From NCBI RefSeq assembly GCF_030272615.1, contig NC_081408.1, positions 67,869,546 to 67,933,545 of the forward strand: 64,000 bases of DNA, in the 5' to 3' direction. The DNA is from Cryptomeria japonica (taxonomy: Eukaryota; Streptophyta; Pinopsida; Cupressales; Cupressaceae). Position numbers and translations under genes: made by a program. This document shows, piece after piece, positions 60,543-64,000 of the stretch; the stretch's first letter is position 1; every line of letters starts with the position of its first letter. The notes under the pieces are model-generated. The model ran no database searches, had not been told where the DNA came from, and saw only the letters and a list, made by a program, of their open reading frames with translations.

Positions 60543-63141
60543 ATTAAAAGATATTAAGCTAATGGGTCTTAATAGATGGAAGCTTTTAAATAATAAAATA
60601 ATGATAGAATGTCAATAAACAAATGACGTTTAGGCAATGATAATATTAATATTATTATAGGACATATTATTGATGCTTTAATTGCTATGATTGTTATTGT
60701 GTAATTGGTAATAATATATGTTATTGGACATACATATGCATATACCTAAATACACGTGAGTATGTCATTGTATTAGTGGATTGCCCATTAACTCAACCCT
60801 TCCCAATTAAGAGTTTTTTAAGTTTATGCTTTGCATCTGGAGGCCATTTGTGTCAATTGATTTAAAACTAATGTTAGTGTGAATCCATTTTTACTTGCAT
60901 TTCATGAGATTGATTTTGCCCAATTGGTCATGCCCTCATGATGATTTTACCACGAGGGGGGATTATTCATACTGTTGATTTTATGGTAGTGAGTGTGAAG
61001 ACCTCACAGTGTTGGTAATGTTTTGGTTGAAGTATTGTTATGATTTGGTTATATTCTTTAGATAAGAGGCTCGTTCTTTTATATGTGTCATTGTTCCATC
61101 TCTGAGTACGTGTATGTTGTGGTATGCATTGTTGGCATTTGTGTCAGATTTTTAATTGTGTAAGAGCCTCTTGTGTTATTGTTTTTAGATCCATGTAGAG
61201 GGAGTGGGCTCTTTTATGACACCCGGGGGTCATGAGAGATGGACTTTCATGAGGGTTCTTGTAAGGATGCATAAAGTGTAGGCCTTTCAGGCGTAAGGGA
61301 GCTTACCATATTTTAATCAAGTGATAAATAATTAATGAATGTGCATGGGTAGTTAATTTAAAAAGATAATAACTTATCAATGCCTCATGACTTAGTCTCA
61401 GGGAGGATGTTTTAGGTTGAGCATGGGAAGATCGTGGAGATGGTAAGCTAATCTCCCTTGGTTTCTCTCTCAAGGTCAAGATGGCTTCGCATGCCTATAG
61501 GCTAGTGCCTTGTTCTTGGTTCAACATGTGATGACACTCTCTCGTACATGTGAGTCCTTTACTTATTTTTGTAATCTTGTTATGATGTTTTACTGGCCTC
61601 TGGAAATCTCTTGTTTCCTTCTTGTTTGTTTGGTATATGGTTGTATGTGTGGAAGTTGTTTGGTGTTAGTCCATTTGGTAAAGCATCAACCTTGGTTTAG
61701 TGTGTGAGTTGGGACCTACCGACATATCTTAGCTCGGGGGGTGGTTCCTTGTAGGTTGCACATTGGTTGGGTGGTTGGAGATTTTTGCCATTGGAGTTTT
61801 CCCCTTTTCTCTGGTGTTATCTCTGTGCGTGGACTTGGAGTTTTTTGCATGATGACCTTTAACCCTTGGAGCATATTCATGTACTGATCACCTCAAAATA
61901 GAGAAACTTTAATCATGCATTAATTTAAGAAAGTTGCATAAGGAGTGATTCATACTAATGATTGTATCACTATGTAGAAGCAACCAACATTGTATCCATG
62001 ATTTACTTTAAATTGTACATTTAGAAGGAAATAATATAAGTTAATCAAAATGTAAGTACAAAGAAAGAAGAAATGATATACTCTTACTAGTGATGTCTTA
62101 TCATTTGTTAGTCATGGTTTTCCTTAAATTGGATTCATAGAAAATGAATGTATTTGTCATGCTTAGTATATGAGAAGAATTAGTTATTTGTAATTGAAAT
62201 GTATTTTGTCAATTAGTTAAATCGGCAATACCATTATTTATCTTGTAATTAAATGTTAGATAGTAGATGCGTAGATGTGATTTCAATGCAATGGAAAATG
62301 GATGTTATCAATTTCTCCATGTTATATCTTTAGAAATGGAAATTAATTAATGCTTGTATCTTGAATATCTTCATGAGAATATGGATGAAAATCAAATTAA
62401 TGTTAGCATATAGTTATGAGATCAATGATATGAACAATGGCATTAAACGAAGAACTTAAACTATCAATGATAGAGCATGGGAAACACAAGATCATTGAAG
62501 ATGTAGTTGAATTCTTGGAAACTAGAATAACACTAAGGCTGAAAACTATAATGAAACTTAGTGCATAGACACCATTAATAGCTAAATGAGAATACATATA
62601 ATTGTGTTATGGCTGCCATAAAACTAATGTTGTATAAATAGCATCATGAACATGTAGGTTGCATAAGTAGGTTAATGGGCATGCTTGTGGGTTGATGCAT
62701 TTAATAGTGGAAAACACTAGTAGCATATCATGTGAAGTGCATGATATAGGTTAATTTGCATACATGCATTTGTAGCTGTGTTCCTTGGTAAGGATAAGTC
62801 ATTAAGATCATAGAAATGAACTAATATGATAATGGTTAATTTAAAGTACCGATCATAGATCGTATGGTGTAGGTCCAGTAGTGATGTCCATACCCTAGGG
62901 AAACTATGGAACCATGTAACCATTAAACCTTGTAAACATGACTTCACTTGTGTTAGTAACATAATGTTTGAAACAAAGGTTAAAAACTTAACATTAGATT
63001 TTAAATTATTGAGCTAAATCACAAACTTAATGTCTAGATTGGACTAGATGTGACCTTGTTAGTAAACAAAAACAAATTTATTCCACTCTTTTTGGATCTA
63101 GTTGTAGTTAGTTTCCCTGGGGTTTGTTGGTTGGCGCTATA

Positions 63142-63146
63142 TTAGT
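63142..63146. other. Target-site duplication TTAGT, right copy
   Basis: See 46274-46278. Confidence 0.9.
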
Positions 63147-64000
63147 GACCATCTTTAGTGCAGTGATAACAGGTTTAGTAGCACCAAATAGACAAGGAAA
63201 TGGAATTACTATTGGATGGGGTTGAGTGCTAGAGAGTATGGTGATGCATGGGATAACGTTCACATGGAGGGCATGCATGCTTGGCATGGTATATTTCTGA
63301 ACCAAGGGAAAACCAATGAAAGGTTAGATGGTTAGTTTAAACTCAAACAAACATAAGAAATCAATTTAAAATATTAAACCAACAAATCATATACCTTGCA
63401 AGAGAGAGTTCTCTCTTGTTCCTCTAATTGAGCTATTGGTGAAGCCAAGGATGCACCCCTCCTTAGCTTGTTTGGATCAGCTCCTTGATTGGGATGTGGA
63501 ATGCTCTCCAAGTTCTCAACAAGATAGGTTTGGATTTAATTTGAATGATGAGGATGGATGAGATAGATTAGATTAGAGGAGGGGATATTTGGGCATTATC
63601 AGGGTATGATAGGAAGAAGATAGAAGAAAAATGGACAACATGACAATGTATGAGAAGTGGATCCATTTGGAGTAGACGAGACTCCAATTTATAGATTTGA
63701 GGAGGCCAAAATGAAGGGCCAAGATTAATTTGGGAAGAAGGGTTGAGATCTATTTGAAATGGTGAGCATAGATCAAGGATGCCTTGGGAGAATAAAAAGG
63801 AATATAAAATTCCTTGGGGAAAAGGGAGAGGAATTTAAAATTCTAAAATAGAGAATGCATGGAAGGATTCAAAGAAATTTGAATTTCTTTAAGAGGGGAG
63901 AGGAATTAAAAATTCCAAAATAAAGGATGCATGGAGGGATTCAAAGAAATTTGAATTTATTTGAGAGTCTCAATGTTGATGTGACATGAGTGGGGAATAT
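63147..64000 (-). other. Flank with LTR-like promoter region, unassigned
   Basis: No coding frame. The minus strand has TATA-box-like TCTATAAATTGG at 63686-63695, preceded by CTTGGCCCTTCATTTTGG, the same style of block found before the TATA boxes at 13684 and 50171. A splice-donor-like CAAGGTATATG lies downstream on the minus strand near 63390-63400. It may be part of another minus-strand LTR running off the window. Confidence 0.35.
63824..63967. repeat. 72-bp tandem duplication
   Basis: GGGAGAGGAATT at 63824 recurs at 63896. Both copies contain ATTCAAAGAAATTTGAATTT, itself an inverted repeat. Confidence 0.8.

Noticed and set aside
60355-60543. Ile-Tyr repeat frame
   Set aside because: Translation of the AT microsatellite.

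Overview
This window looks like intergenic DNA from a large plant genome. It is AT-rich, I find no intact host gene, tRNA or rRNA, and almost everything that can be resolved is LTR retrotransposon sequence, stacked in nested layers. Giant LTRs (up to about 5 kb), many solo LTRs and heavily decayed open reading frames fit a very large genome such as a conifer's, but nothing here identifies the species.

Layout. (1) 1-14660: an old minus-strand LTR element (5' LTR 13219-14660; internal DNA 1-374 plus 13075-13218, running off the left edge) is split at AAAAC by a 12.7-kb minus-strand element, 375-13074. That element has near-identical 0.52-kb LTRs, a tRNA-iMet-type PBS and a PPT, but no recognisable gag or pol. 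It carries a 6.7-kb insertion, 1748-8488, which splits a 53-bp tandem array and holds a decayed plus-strand gene for a protein of about 1,200 residues that I do not recognise. (2) 15645-31189: a minus-strand Ty1/copia element with TSD ATATA. Its gag is split by a 5.3-kb TG...CA insertion (23500-28816, TSD GTTCC) and its RNase H by a 1.2-kb solo LTR (18311-19527, TSD CYAGT). (3) 31195-42640: a long non-coding, purine-rich tract, split by a 3.7-kb solo LTR (34963-38657, TSD AAGAC) that contains a small CpG-rich hairpin array. (4) 42640-46278: unassigned DNA with short repeats, an (AT)54 microsatellite and one possible coding remnant. (5) 46279-63141: a plus-strand Ty3/gypsy chromovirus with LTRs of about 5 kb, PBS, PPT, chromodomain and TSD TTAGT. 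Its 5' LTR holds a 1.86-kb solo LTR (48723-50578, TSD AATAT). (6) 63147-64000: an unassigned flank with an LTR-like minus-strand TATA region.

Relations. In each complete element the LTRs provide promoter and 3'-end signals, the PBS and PPT prime reverse transcription, and gag-pol (where present) makes particle, protease, integrase, RT and RNase H. All coding regions are broken, so none can be autonomous. By eye, LTR pairs differ by about 1% (375-13074), 5% in the first 120 bp (gypsy) and 7% in the first 225 bp (copia), which gives a relative insertion order. The most notable object is the gene-bearing insert at 1748-8488: it looks older than the copying event that produced the element carrying it, so the two may have moved together.
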